Shown: in pieces, positions 1-12,579 of the stretch
Position numbering within the stretch: position 1 is the first letter of the stretch
How the letters are laid out: every line of letters starts with the position of its first letter
Origin: Castanea sativa
Taxonomy: Eukaryota > Streptophyta > Magnoliopsida > Fagales > Fagaceae
Assembly (NCBI RefSeq): GCF_040712315.1
Contig: NC_134015.1
Coordinates: 2,640,445 to 2,704,444, forward strand
DNA length: 64,000 nucleotides
Direction: 5' to 3'
Translations under genes and position numbers: made by a program
The notes under the pieces: model-generated
What the model was told of the DNA's origin: nothing
What the model saw: only the letters and a program-made list of their open reading frames with translations
Database searches by the model: none

Positions 1-410
1 AAAATTTAAATAAAAAGCAAGATCCACTTCAAAATTTCAATCAAATAATAATAAATATTTTTTTTAAGAAATAAACTCACACAGGAAAGAGAAGAGAAAG
101 AGAGATTGGATGAGGCATCCAATAAAAGGTAAAGGTGATTGAGTTTCAAGCAAAGTACTAAAATAGTTAATGTGTGAACAAAAAATATTTGAATCAAATT
201 AATAAATGAATTAAGGAATTAAAAAATAGAAATTATCATATGCAAGGCGGAATTTTATTTTTTAAGAAGTAAAAAATATAAATCATGTCATCCGTTGACT
301 ATCTCTGTTTTAAGAAAATTGAGAGAGACATTTCTGTTGCATTTATTCACGTGCATAAACATCTTATGGCACGTGCATAAATATCTTATGGCCTAAAACT
401 TTATGGAGTT

Positions 411-566
411 TTATAACTCAATGACATAATTTGTTTTATTACTTTATTAAATACCAAACACTCAAAGTAAGCTATTATTTTTGATGAGTTATAACTCAAT
501 GACATAATTTGTTTTATTACTTTATTAAATACCAAACACTCAAAGTAAGCTATTATTATTGATGAG
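411..566. repeat. 78 bp tandem duplication (two units)
   Basis: Units 411-488 and 489-566 are identical apart from one base near the end (tattattttt versus tattattatt). Each begins ttataactcaatgacataa and ends gatgag. The near-identity implies a recent duplication. A 22 bp doublet starting cacgtgcataaa lies just upstream at 348-391. Confidence 0.9.
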
Positions 567-1254
567 TTTGGAATATAAATCTTTAATTACTCTTTTTTTT
601 TTCATTAATTATTAATTATAATTTATTATTTATTCCTTTTTATACTTCTTATAAAATAAATTTATAATAATAATAATAATAATAATAATAATTAAAAACA
701 TATCATACCATAATTAATAGAGTATAAAATAAAATATAAAAAGTGTTAAAAAGGTATTTGTATAAATTTGAGACAAGAGAGTATTGGCTAGTTTGTATAT
801 ACTATTTACCAATCACTCGAACTGCTTATTATTCCATGCAGCACACGTGAGGTACACGTTGATGTTATCCTTAAAATCAAGCCACTTTAACACATGCATG
901 CGCATCATTTCTCATCAAAATTACAAATGTCAATTTTTTTTAATTTTTTGAGAGAAAGGTTGGCAAAATCAACTTTCACTTGAATTGAATCAAATGATGG
1001 GGCCAGAGAGTAATGAATGTTTAAATTAGAGGTGTCAAAATTTCAAAAGGTGAACAAAAAAAATAAAATCTTCTGTTATAATAGAATTTATAGATATAGA
1101 TAAATGAGAAAAGTAGTTAATAGATACTGTAAGGGTATTAGTTTAGAAATTTTTTATAAAAAAGCAACTCACTTTTTTGACAACTTTTTGTATTTCTCAT
1201 AAAAGTGATATTAAAATTTTTTTTAAAATACTTTGTTAACATATGTGTTAAGAG

Positions 1255-1690
1255 CAGGAGCGGCCCAACAAATTTGGAAGCCTAAGACTTTTTTTTTTAA
1301 AGAAAAAAAGATTATATATTTAATGGGGTCTTTTTGTTTTCACTTAAATAATATTTAACTAGTGTTTAATATCATTATTTTTTTAACAATTTTTTTTTTG
1401 TAATATGCTTTTCTTTTCTTTTTTCCGAAAAACACTAAAATTATAACAATTTTTACTAAAAAAAACTTACAAACAATGTAGCAATGAATGTGATTAGTGA
1501 AACTTCAAAAAAATAATAAACAAGTATTTTAATGAATGATGTTAGAGATATTACAAATTTTACAACATGAGACTTATAAAGAAGTATCAACAATCACAAA
1601 AAATAATTCAAAAACATATTTAAAATGCATTTAATAAATTATTGCCGTTCACATATCATATTAATTGTCATATCGGTAAATTGTAAGTGT
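1255..1690 (+). mobile_element. Degraded copy of the 'cagg..cggccca' DNA-transposon family
   Basis: The start reads caggagcggcccaacaaatttgg, parallel to cagggccggcccaagcatcttgg at 17693. Downstream the two copies share many blocks, including aaataatatttaactag, gcaatgaatgtgat and tttacaacatgag. The 3' end has diverged, so the right boundary is approximate and no target duplication is visible. Confidence 0.55.
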
Positions 1691-2313
1691 CCATGAATCG
1701 CACGATGGAATTCCATGTCCAAAGTACTAAAATACGCGTCTAGCCTGTAACTATAAAAGGCAAAAGCTATGATTGATAGGGAGAGATGTTTGGACAAAAA
1801 AGATTTGATTCATTTTCATAATTGACTGAAAATTTTTAAAAATACAAATTGTCTTATGCAAAGCCTCTATTTATTTTTTTTTATTAGAAAATTGAAAGAT
1901 ATAAATCGGTTCATTCATTGACTATTACTATTTCTATCTTAAGAAAACTGAAAAAAGGATATCAGCTATAGACATATTGAGATGCGTGAAGGTTTGAAGT
2001 AGAAAAATCAAGGTTTATATATATATATGGTTTCAAGTTACACTTGATGTAACTTTAAAAGAGTTATAGTTTTTTTACACCATTGATTTTTATTAGATCT
2101 AAGGGTGGAAAAATACTAATGGTCATATCATTTACTATCCTAAAAATTTGTGATTAATCACATTAATTCTCACTAGTATTTTTAAAAAGTAATAATAAAA
2201 AAATATATAAAAAAATCTCTCCAGCCTTGTTATCTTTTTCTTCATCTCTCTCTTTTAATTTTAATTTTTTTTTTTTTTTGAATCTTTATCTCATAAGTTG
2301 CTTCCATCAACTC

Positions 2314-3072
2314 TGTGGGAACTAAAAGGACCTAAGTAAGTGTTTGGGCCTTGGGCTTTGTTGATGGGCGCTAGTTTGTGTTAGACTAAAAGCCTCTTAG
2401 AACTGTAGCTTGGCCTATGAGCCGAGAGTCCGAGTATGAGTCCGAGGACGAATATCTCCTCGGACAAACCCACGATGACCCTGGGATTCGCCAAAAAGAT
2501 TAAGGCAGAGTTCCGGAAAAACCGTTGGTTAAGAGGGGGATTTAAGCACCCTTCAGACACAACGGTGTGAGAGAAATATCTTAGAAAAAGGCTACTACCT
2601 CCACATTAAAGACCCTGCACCTACCTCCCTGGCCGCATTAATGGGAGAGTGACCCCTGAATAGTAGAAGTCAGCCTTCTTGCTATAATTAAAAGACTTCT
2701 AGAGGGTAGTGGAGGGGACAGGTGTCTAATAGGGTGATTTGTGTTACACGTGGATAAGGAGCGAAGAAGAAGTATTTAAGGAGGAAAGAGGGCAAATAAG
2801 AAGGAGGGAGAAATATGAAGAACTGTGTGTGACCTTTGAGAGAAAGAAAAGAGAAATAATATATAATTGGTCATCGAGTTACGTCTGAGGAGGTTTACTT
2901 TGCCCTGTTTGTCTTTTATTTGCAAACACCGTAATATTTTAGCCTGTTCATCAAGTTTCAAATATCGCTAGACTAGATTACGAGCCCACACTCTACAAAT
3001 TTCATTGTTTAAGGCTCATTGGGCCTAAGCCCACATGTATTTTTGGGGTCCAGGCGCAATTGTGCACTTACA
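2314..3072 (+). mobile_element. Solo LTR (759 bp) with 5 bp target duplication
   Basis: The element begins TGTGGGAAC and ends GTGCACTTACA, giving TGT...ACA ends. It is flanked on both sides by the same five bases, aactc (2309-2313 and 3073-3077). There is no internal retrotransposon sequence or second LTR, so it is a solo LTR left by recombination between LTRs. A TATA-like gtatttaagg sits near 2773, and the ctcggac/tccgagga motifs near 2430-2465 recur in the LTR at 32178-33002. Both also share the block gcccac-ctctacaaattt, so they belong to related families. Copia versus Gypsy cannot be decided from an LTR alone. Confidence 0.88.
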
Positions 3073-3077
3073 AACTC

Positions 3078-6000
3078 TGACTTGCTTGACAAATTTCGAG
3101 ACCATGAAAAGGGGGTGAGCAGTGGTGGCGATTGCACCAATGGTGAGAAAGCAGGGAGGGAAGTTTTTGTTGATGCCCAGGTGGAGCAAGCCATGAGAGA
3201 TAAGTTCTGGAACAAAAATTAACCATGGAGAGATTGGGGTCTTTTGGTAGTTGGTACTACTCATGTTGCATAGAGGAAAAAAGGACAGTTTAGGACAGAA
3301 AAATTGAAAAAATTACAAGAAGCAAAACATTGCCAACTATTAATGTCACATTCTGCAATTGTCATGCTTCAATTGTATATTCAAATCAACCTCAAAAGCA
3401 TTAACCTCAACAGTTTCATTAGAGGTACTAACAATAGCATTTTCAAATTGTCTCCATATCTTAGCCTCGACTATAAGGCCAAAAAACTGCTATCGGTATC
3501 ATCAAAAGACCATAAGAAAGGATGCTTATCATATATTCGTATTGTGTCTCTCAAGATTGTGGGCCTTTGACGAAGAAAGGCCTTAGGATAGGTACCAGCT
3601 GCTATTCACTATTATTATTATTATTATTTTAGAGAGAGAGCCGTTGGAGGTAGGAAGCCATTTGTACTTATGAGAGAGAGAGAGAGAGATGAAGACTGAT
3701 GAGAGATTTTTGTTAATATTATTATTTAAGAGAAAAGCTGGAGAGTAAATGTAATTTATTACTAACTAGTAAATTACCAGTGCGATGCACGGATAATGTT
3801 ATAATGTTTTATATAAGATGATTTTGGAAAATATTGTACATGTATTATAGCATAATTGTTATAAAACTTTATTAGTAATGAGTTCATCATAAAAAGCAAC
3901 AATTATAAATTGCATATGTGTGTGTGTGTGTGTTATAATTATTGAATTGAAATAATGAGAAATAAAAAAATAAATATAAAATATAAAAAAACACTTCTAT
4001 TTCAACGTCAATGTTTAATCAAATCCTATTAAAGTTCAAAATTAAAACTAAAAATTCTAGCGAGTGCAGTTAGTGCCAAATTTGCCAAGTTTAGATTTGA
4101 AAACACTCTGTTAATTTTTGTAAGTATCCCAAACTAATATTAACACGATCATTTGCAATATGCAGTCATTTGAAAGTCACAAACCACAATGGTTAAAGAT
4201 TAATTACAATATATAAATTCGGATGATCCCTTAAAGTTTTCAAATCTTCAATCCTTCATCATACATAGAAAACTTCATTAATTTTGCATGCCTTAAAATT
4301 ATTAACTATTATTAATTAAAAAAGAAAAGTTCCTTCTAATTGGAAAACATTAAAAATAACACCCTAAAGGAAACAACGGAGTAAATAAAACTGGTCTCAA
4401 AGGAACATTCCAATTCTGATGATACATTTGTGATTTTGGCAAAGGTGTAAACTGTGGAGAGAGAGCCATCGGATATGATTGGATCGTTTGCCATTGCCTT
4501 TGTCATGGGATTTCGTAAAACTCTTTTTTTTTTTTTTGTCTGTTACTCCAACAAAAAACCCAACATGTTGAAATTGAAAACTCTAATGTTAGATTGATAA
4601 AAAAATAATTAAAACCTAACCCTCTATTGATTTATACAAACAAATTTTATAATAAATCAATTTAGTTAATTTTTGTTAAAGCATTGCGTGTTCTCTTTTT
4701 TTTACCCAAGAATGCAATCACTTTTCTAGAATAAATTTTCAAAAGGGGAAAAAGAATAAAATTTCAAACCCTTACTCATCGTGTTTGAACTTCACAAAGT
4801 CTAGAGATTTGCCTTAGGAGTACCTGTTTGAAGCACAATCCATCAAGATTTTGAGTTATAAAAACGTGTAGCCAAAGATTTTAGAAAAAAAAAATTAAAA
4901 AAGGAGAAATGTAAAAAAGAAAGGAAGAGAAGTGATTGTAAAAGGTTATACCTTGAATCTCTTAATTCCTCTCTTTCTCAACCACATAACTCCGAAACTT
5001 TCACAACAAACAAATCACCACCACATCCAAATGAATTGGGCCATTAAAGCAAGTCACTGATAGGATTATAAAGTGGAGCACAACATTCATAAAAAATTGA
5101 ATACAAAGTGTTGTGACTTTTGAATCTACATTTAAGGATTGGTTAGATCCCTAAAATAGTACAATTCTTTTTTCTTGTTTCTTGTCTATTTAGTACATGG
5201 TGTACAGAATACTAAAGTCTGCAGAATGTTTGTACATACATGTCATGCTAAGATCTTAATCTTATAACTTAGGAGGAACTCACATTTGCCATATTCAAAT
5301 GTGATGAGAGGCTGACTGTAAGTCTATAATGGGAGATGAGTAACACATGCAAATATTGCATCTAAAAGCCTTCTAAAAAAGGAACGTCAACCACAGTTTT
5401 TCTCATTATTGTTTTATTTCATTCTCTTCCCAGTTTTTAAGTTCCAACATGACCTTCTTCTTCTTCTCTCCCCAGTATCACCACTAACACCGTAGAGGTA
5501 GAAGCACCAGTTTTTTTTTTTTTTTAAATCAACAATGAAGAACTGCACATTGCTAACATAGATTTTAGTAAATACCTTATCATCTTATTGAGAAGAATAA
5601 TTGAAAAGATTTCACAAACCCACCATATTAGCCAAACTGAAATCCCAAAAAATTACAGAGCATAAACATGCAAGAATGTAATGAAAGAAAATTTTCCAAA
5701 AGAAATATTTAAGACTTCTTTCTTGGCCATAAACTTTACATTTTGAACCACAAAACATAGAAATCCCCACCCTTTTTTAGATCACCATCCACCTCCTCAG
5801 GTTAAAAGCATCGGCTTTGGGTGGTGGCGTTGCGGGTCTGGGTTTGAGTTGCAGATCGGCAGCAGCATGGGTGACAATGGTGGAGATTTGGGCTGTCTGG
5901 TGGCGGTGGTAGGTGGTTTAGGATTTCAGTTTGGCTAAATGGTGGGTTTTGGGTTTTCAGTTTTTGCTATGAAATTTTTTCAGTTTGGCTCAAGGGATGA

Positions 6001-6533
6001 TGGTGAAGTTGTAGATTTGTTTGGCAATGGTGACGAAGATATGGTGGTGATGTTGCAGAGTGAAGAGGAGAGGCAAGAGAGATGAAAAAATTATAGAAAT
6101 TGTTGAGATTTTTGTTAAGACTCAAGGCTGGAAGTATGGTATAGCCTAAAATGTAACTTGGATAATTGCAAGGGGCAGGCAAATGAAGGGTTAGACGCAG
6201 GGCTGAATTAATGGTATACTTGAAAGTTTAAACGTTAGAGGAGTGAGGAGGAGTAATAACAGATGAGGTATAAAAACTTGAAACAAACAAAAAAACAAAA
6301 AAAGATGGATGGATTAAATAAAAGAGCTATAGATAGCGTGACTTGGCAGAACCTCATGCTCTCTCACATGAGGTCTCTGCTTTTATATATATATATATTG
6401 ATATTGATTTGTGGAGAGAGAGCCATTTGGTTTTCTACGCAATAATGGGTCTTCAAGGCACTAATTGTACGTTCAAGTGTTCAACATGAAATTGCAATCG
6501 AGAATTGCATGATTCAGTTTTAGGCTTACAGAA
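3078..6533. other. Gene-free intergenic stretch
   Basis: No gene is supported. A short purine-rich open stretch (about 3079-3222) has no recognised domain. A CTAG end with a gtgcgatgcac hairpin at 3766-3795 looks like the 3' end of a minus-strand Helitron. GA microsatellites lie at 3630-3690. A G-rich low-complexity tract lies at 5800-6060. Confidence 0.5.
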
Positions 6534-6536
6534 TAA

Positions 6537-6723
6537 GGTAACGTTTGGATTGGGCTGAAATGCAGTGCGTTTGCATTTTAGCCCCCTTTTTTTTTTTCCT
6601 AGACGTGCACCTGTCACTGTTCATTGGCCATGAACAATGATTTTAGGCGTGAACAGTGTTTTTCACATATTAAAAAATTATTTTGCTACAATTTTCAGTT
6701 TTCAGTTGTATCCAAACAGACCC
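6537..6723 (-). mobile_element. Tourist-like MITE, TAA target duplication
   Basis: It is a 187 bp element with ends ggtaacgtttgga and tccaaacagaccc, flanked by TAA at 6534-6536 and 6724-6726. Internally it carries the 'actgttcattggccatgaaca' type block. The reverse complement aligns along its length with the copy at 28125-28313. The 3 bp TAA duplication and the 'gtttggat' ends fit PIF/Harbinger Tourist MITEs. Confidence 0.8.
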
Positions 6724-6954
6724 TAAGAATTGGTATTATCAAACTCTTTACCCAACTTGAACTCTCATAAAAAACCAAGATCTGAGGCCGTGAGTATATA
6801 TAGTCTATATAGAAAAGCCACTAAAAATATATAATTCCATGCGACACACATAAGGGACACCTCATTCTTAAAATCAAGCCAATTTTTTCTTTTCTTTTTT
6901 TGGTAGGGTATGAACAAATGAAGCCACTTTAATTAACACACCAACATGAAAGGA

Positions 6955-7890
6955 AACCCATAACCGACCTGTCGGTGTCAGGTTTAGAGAGATTTGGACC
7001 CGTGTCTGACCGCCAGAGTTGTCGGATCAGGTGGGGGCGGGTTAGGTACAAGTGGGTTGGCCGGGTTAGGCGGGCCGCTTGGAGTCTTGGACACCCATAA
7101 CTAGTAAAGACCTTTTTTTTTTTTTATAAAAAAACCGATTCATTTAAAAACTAAGTAGCAACAAAAAATCTAGGACAAAGCCTGCTAGAGTACAATCTGA
7201 TTAAACCTAAACTAAATACATCAACTTATAGGATGGGCATCAAAAATAACAAAGTCCACAACTTAGCTTGTTCCTATTTTAGCAATAGCGTCCGCACGCA
7301 TATTTACTTCTTTGAAGCAATGACCAATTGTCTTCTTGGAAGCCAGGGTCCTGCAATCATCAATGAGAGAAATCAAACTTATTCATCTCTAATAAAGATG
7401 GATAGAAAAAGTAAGGAATTTCTAATTACCTTTAAAGGAAAAAGGCTTTGACATGTTCTAATCTGTCTACATATGTCTCTTGAGTCTTGACCATGCATAT
7501 TTAATTATTTATGCTATCTACCTGTCTCTCTCTTATCATCAACAGCGATTTTACCTAAAATTCTTCAAGTTCCATCACCTGTCCTCAGGCATCTTTCAAC
7601 ACCATCAATTAGTTAGAACAAAAACAATTATCAAACCAGTTTAACTAAAAAGAAAAAGAAATCGAAACATTCTCCTAATGAAGTGATAGGTAGAGTGAAT
7701 AATATGGAATTTGGTGACATTACAATATACAAAAATTATGTAATAAAAATCAAGACTGAGGCTTTAAGTGAGGATGTGAGATTACCTCAAAGAAAAGTCG
7801 AAAAACAAATACAAAAACAAAAGCAAAGTGGTGACAAACGAGGTGAGAATGAATTGGTATGAATTCCGTATCCTTCTACACAAACGAACA
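6955..7890. other. Gene-free stretch with a GC-rich island
   Basis: From 6955 to 7100 the sequence is unusually GC-rich (repeated cgggttaggcggg-type words), ending tcttggacacccataa. This resembles dispersed plant repeats, but I see no ends or target duplication. The remainder is AT-rich with no supported gene. Confidence 0.4.
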
Positions 7891-7891
7891 A

Positions 7892-8053
7892 TTTTTTTTA
7901 AAGAAAGTTTCAATCTATAGCATAGGCTTCTGATAATAGTTCTTAATCATCATACTAAGACACCAATAAATTTTTTACGTAAGTAGGGATTGAACCTCAA
8001 ATATCTTATTTAACCGTCAAGGACTTTACCAATTAAGCTAAGCAGAACCCACC
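7892..8053 (-). mobile_element. tRNA-derived SINE
   Basis: On the minus strand the sequence begins tgggttctgcttagcttaa, with a polymerase III box A (TAGCTTAATTGGTAAAGTCC) and a box B (GGTTCAATCCC) about 35 bp further on. It then runs into a short AT tail ending ctttaaaaaaaatt. Flanks acaaacgaac and acaaacaaat may be a decayed target duplication. The length of about 160 bp is normal for plant SINEs. Because of the extra tail and degenerate boxes it is not a functional tRNA gene. Confidence 0.75.
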
Positions 8054-8399
8054 ATAGACAAACAAATTAAGATCAAACTAATTCAACAAAATTCAGTCAA
8101 AAAATTAAAGAAAATAAAAGTAAAGATGGCTACCGTTGATCCATTTTCTTATGAAAGACCCACATAGGCAAGACTATCCTCTATATACCTTCAGGAAATT
8201 AAGAGAGGAGATGCATGGTTCTTGCCGTGTGGGTCTTCGATAATAGAATGGAGAAATTGAGGGGGTGGGTGTGGGTGACAAGCTGAAGTACGCAAAGCCA
8301 AGTTGTATATTTATAGTAAGCTCAACGAGTCCCATTTTGGTAATTTTGCTGGTAATGAAAAAATAAAAAGTTAATGAGAGTTGTGGAAGCCTAACATAT

Positions 8400-8730
8400 T
8401 TGAATTTGAGCTATAAGTCTACATCTGTGCTTAGTTGCTATTATTGGAAGTTAATTTTAATAAATCTATTATTAGATTATATTTTTTTTTTCTTATATTC
8501 TCCATACTTGCGAATTTTCAGAAATTAAAAAATCAATAGTTATGTCATCAATCAAATGTTTAAATTTCTAGTTTTTGTAATATAAAATTATGCATAAAAA
8601 ATAAGTTTATGAATCGAATTGTAAATAACATGAAAACTTATGTGTATTAAAAACATAAAAAACCATGTAATTCAATGATTAGATTTTTCAAATATGTAGC
8701 CTCGCTAATTTCTTTAGTGGGAGTGACTTT
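8400..8730. repeat. Partial copy of the long-TIR MITE family of 39721-40118
   Basis: Blocks such as caatagttatgtcatcaat, aaattatgcataaaa and attcaatgattagattttt match the interior of the complete element at 39721-40118. The terminal inverted repeats are missing or decayed, so the boundaries are approximate. Confidence 0.6.
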
Positions 8731-8834
8731 TTTTTTTTAAAAATTATCTTTATTTTTATCAAGAAGGCCGTTTTTTTATATATTTTTTTATTGGCTTTAG
8801 CTTGAATTCACTATTGAGATTACTTTTTTTCCCA

Positions 8835-9450
8835 TTGTGGACACAAACGCCCGCGACGAGTAGTTTCCCCATGGCAAGTACACCTCGGCCAGGAATGGAA
8901 CGGGTGGAGGGTGAAAATGGAGTTGCCACCTAGTTTAGATCCAGAAATCAAATTGGGCCTTTTGGGCCACTTAATTACATGCATAGATCTACATACCAGA
9001 TTATGGGTCTAGAGTTTGGATATAGTTTGGAAAGGTGTTAGGAACTCAAGACCACCCGGCTTGTGGGCCGACCTCTATGATGTGTTGTTAGGTCATATTA
9101 AATTAAAGAGTTAATTAAGAGAGCTCTAATCATTAACCTAAATATACATCATGCACTTAAATTAAAAAGACACACACAACGTGTTAAAGATCACATCACA
9201 ACTCATAAGGAAACAAATCAAACAGATTATATTAAACATGGAAAATAAATAAACACAAATAATTAAACTAAACAGAATCAAATAGATCAAAAAAACATGT
9301 AAAAACTAATTAATTAATTAATAAAAAGAATCTGCCCAAATCTGAGTTTGAGGTGCATACGCACATTTAACCATGCATACGCATGTTTGAAAATATGCAC
9401 GCGCATACTTGAGTATGTGTATGCATCTGTGGACACCCCGAAAAAAAGAA
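8835..9450. mobile_element. Relic of an LTR-retrotransposon LTR end and leader
   Basis: Starts tgtggacacaaacgcccgcgacg and continues with 'gagttgccacctagtt', 'ggaaaggtgttagga' and 'caagaccacccgg'. This layout is familiar to me from the untranslated leader just inside the 5' LTR of a Gypsy-type plant retroelement. A second tgtggacacc lies at 9431. No gag or pol coding survives. Identification rests on recalled family features and is tentative. Confidence 0.4.
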
Positions 9451-10140
9451 AAAAGAAAAAAGAAAAAAAAGCTGGTTTAGGACTTTTCTCCTATTTCTTT
9501 TGGTTTATCGCACATTAGTTCCTTGTGTGCTTGTGATTCTAGGATTAGGATGAAGTGTGTGTTTGTGAGAAGAAAAGAAAATGGAAAAACAAACAAATAA
9601 ACATTACCTATCATGGACCAAGGGTTACCCATATGGGCCAACATACACCACTAATTTCACCTTTCGTTTCCCATCAAATCTCACTTTATCAATACCTACT
9701 CGGCTCTTAATTAAGAATTTTTTTATATATAAAAAAAAGTGATTAACTTTTTTAAGAACTTCTTCAATTTCTCATAAAAAAAAATTTTAATGGATAATTA
9801 ATGTATGTCCTAAAGTCATACATTAACCAAAAAAATAAGATTTTAAATAAATTTTATTTTTAAATTTAACATTATATGTGTACTTTGAAATAGAATAGTA
9901 TGCATAAACTAGGCAAATCTTCTGAATTCCATACTTTTTAAAAAGAATTTAAAATAAAATATATTGGGTCCCTCAAATTTTTGTCATGTTCAAATAATTT
10001 GTAAACTTTTATATAGGCCTTCCTTGACGGAAATGAGTTTCAGACATTAGGCCCATTACAAGCGGACCATATTTAGCCCAAATTTGTACCTCGCCCGGTG
10101 AAAACTGATAGAAGTCATTCAACTCATTTTGTTTTGCTTA

Positions 10141-10276
10141 GGGATGTTTGGTACATCATTTTAAACACATATTTTCAGTTTTTAAATAATATTATACGTA
10201 TTTTCACACTTTTTCACTAACACATATTTTCAAAAAATTAAAAACTGTTATTTAAACACACGTACCAAACGGACCC
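10141..10276. mobile_element. Tourist-like MITE (136 bp), TTA target duplication
   Basis: Ends are gggatgtttggtac and gtaccaaacggaccc, forming near-perfect terminal inverted repeats flanked by TTA (10138-10140 and 10277-10279). There is no coding capacity. The structure is typical of PIF/Harbinger-derived MITEs. Confidence 0.85.
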
Positions 10277-10279
10277 TTA

Positions 10280-12180
10280 GTCTCTTCATTTGATTAATCA
10301 ACTGACATTACTTTATTGCTTAGCTAAATAAATTTAATCCAATCACGTGATTATTAGGTAGATCTTGTTATTTTCTGCTTTCTGTCTAAATGGAGTATGT
10401 TCCACTAGATATTTTTAACGCTTTATTAGCTGATTCACCAGCTCTTTAAATACAAGTTCATTGAAGGTTTCCTCAAAAAAAAAAAAAATTCAATAAATTT
10501 AGTTGTTGTGGCCCAAAATGTTGAATGTTGGCCGAAACTTGGGACTATTATTTAGATAGGCTGGATTTTGGTACCCTGACTAGCCTATATAAATTTAGTT
10601 GATGTGGCCCAAAGTGTCTTTTGGAGAAACATAATGCCAAGCTTCGAAAACAGTGCAAAATCAACAAGTTATAGACTTTTGGAGAACTGTGAACGGAAGC
10701 AACTGTCCCAACTTCCAACCTTTTTGCTATTGGAAGTGTGTGTGAACTGTCAAAGTAGTTATATACCATGAAAGAAATATTTGAACTCTAAACGATTTCA
10801 TTCAACATTCGAAGTATTACCAGTTGAATTACAAGGTTTTAACTATGTTATTGAAAATTGACTCTAACTAATACAAATTGAGCATTTGGTAAGCTCCTTT
10901 CCCATGTAGTCAATCATGATATTTGTCTGTAAGTAATAACTATTCAAGAAATGAAGGTCTTTAATGTTTGTTGGATGAATTAGGACCATCAAAATTGCTT
11001 GAAAAGAAAGGGGTTGTGTTATTAACAACTATTTTGATTTTTTTTTTTTTCAGCTTTTTGTCTTCTTTTTTTTTTACTGTTTATGCTATTTTTTTAACTT
11101 TATATGCTGTGGGTCAGCTTCATAAAGAGAAAAAATATATATATATAAATAAATTGTGGGCTACTTTTATGTCTTTTTCTTTTATTTATCTAATTTTTTT
11201 TATTAAATGAGACTCATATTAGGGAAACTTTAACAAGCTCCGTTAATATTTTCCAAAATAAATATCACATTGAATAAGAGAAAAACTATAAAGCAAGTGA
11301 TGCACATGAAAAACACAAAAAGAGCTATGGTGCGAGAGTGCAAGTATATGCATTTCCAAAACATGTTCCATGTGAAACAATGACTTATAGAAGTTAGTAG
11401 TAGGTCAGGTCCGTCTCTAAGATAAAATTGACACGTGGAGGCTCTAAGTGTATGTGAAACACATAAAGGGTATCTTTAGAGTAGGGAACAATGTATGCAT
11501 GCAACCACAAGCAAGTACATGATCCAGACGAAGATGGTGTATGAGGGTATGTGTGATGCGGAAACCTGAATGCAAATTTGAGGAGTCTAGGTATAGATGG
11601 AATTCCCATGGATCTAGATATTGGGTGTGGGCTTTGATGTTGTAAAGGAAACACTCAACGTGTAAGAATGGTGGCAAAAGGCATTTGGTGTGTGCTGCTT
11701 GGGCATATCAAACACACACAAAAATGCTTGAATATAGAGACTCTACACAACGACAAAAGAAGCTATTATGTACCATAGAAATCTGGCTCTAGTATCATAT
11801 TAAATTTTTAAAAAAAAAATACCAAAGAATAATTTTAAAAAATAGAAACCAAAAACAAGAATTTATTTGGTTCAACTTAATAACCTACTCTCATAGTAAA
11901 AAGCGTCAAATAACTACATCTTTACTATATTGAACTATGTATTACAATGAGTCCAACGTACAGTACATATAGAAATATATAGTGTGCTTTTGGATGTAGC
12001 TTTTTTCTGATTATAGATTGCTTATTTGCTGAAAGTTAGTTAACGCATAGTTATACCTTGAAAATGAAGTTTTAAAAGATGTATATAAGTAGATACGTTA
12101 AAAAGATAAAGAAGAGAGATGATGGCAAACAAACTCTTAAGTGCAATAAACTAAAAAATCACCTTAACCCACCATTTACG
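10280..12180. other. Gene-free intergenic stretch
   Basis: Mixed AT-rich sequence with short open frames on both strands that show no domains, no plausible splice partners and no similarity I recognise. The segment 11400-11720 is somewhat richer in GC and may be an old repeat. Confidence 0.5.
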
Positions 12181-12189
12181 TTATATACA

Positions 12190-12569
12190 GTGAAAAATTT
12201 CACTAACTTCCCTTGAGATTTTTTATTATTAAACTCACCTACTCTCTAGTTTGGAATAAGACACTCATTTTTCCTAAAATTCAAACCATTTACACTGACA
12301 TTCTTTAAATGTCTAAAAAAGATGCTAAAAAATCCCGCCAAAAAAAGGCTATTAAAAATTCCAAATTTCCTGTTTGAAGGGGTGTGGATGGCAATTTAAG
12401 TGGGGATTTAATACAAAGTTTAAGATTTTTTTTCAAAACCTTTTTTTCAATCATTCAAGACAGTTCAGTGTAAATGATTTGCATTTTAAGGAATGTGAGT
12501 GTCTTATTCTAAATTAGAGTGGAGGAGGGTGTAATAACAAAAAGCTCAGGAAAGTTCAGCAATTTACCC
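12190..12569. mobile_element. Long-TIR MITE (MULE-like), 9 bp target duplication
   Basis: Roughly 110 bp at each end pair as inverted repeats: the left arm carries gaataagacactcattttt and the right arm, reverse-complemented, carries gaataagacactcacattc. Flanks are ttatataca (12181-12189) and ttatataaa (12570-12578), a 9 bp duplication with one mismatch. Long arms plus a 9 bp duplication point to a Mutator-derived non-autonomous element. Confidence 0.78.
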
Positions 12570-12579
12570 TTATATAAAT

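Larger units (their letters stand above)
1..2308. other. AT-rich intergenic region with short tandem duplications
   Basis: No convincing gene. The stretch holds an exact-type 22 bp doublet (348-391), a 78 bp tandem duplication (411-566), an AAT microsatellite (about 664-691) and a degraded copy of the transposon family also seen at 17696-18529 (about 1255-1690). The only open frames are short and low-complexity. Confidence 0.6.

Noticed and set aside
3019..3586. Open frames around the end of the first solo LTR and beyond (for example a charged stretch at 3079-3222)
   Set aside because: The first half lies inside the LTR. The rest has no recognisable domain or conserved gene neighbour.
7892..8053. 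Possible tRNA gene (boxes A and B present)
   Set aside because: Box spacing and the absence of a foldable acceptor stem and anticodon arm, plus an AT tail, fit a SINE rather than a tRNA.
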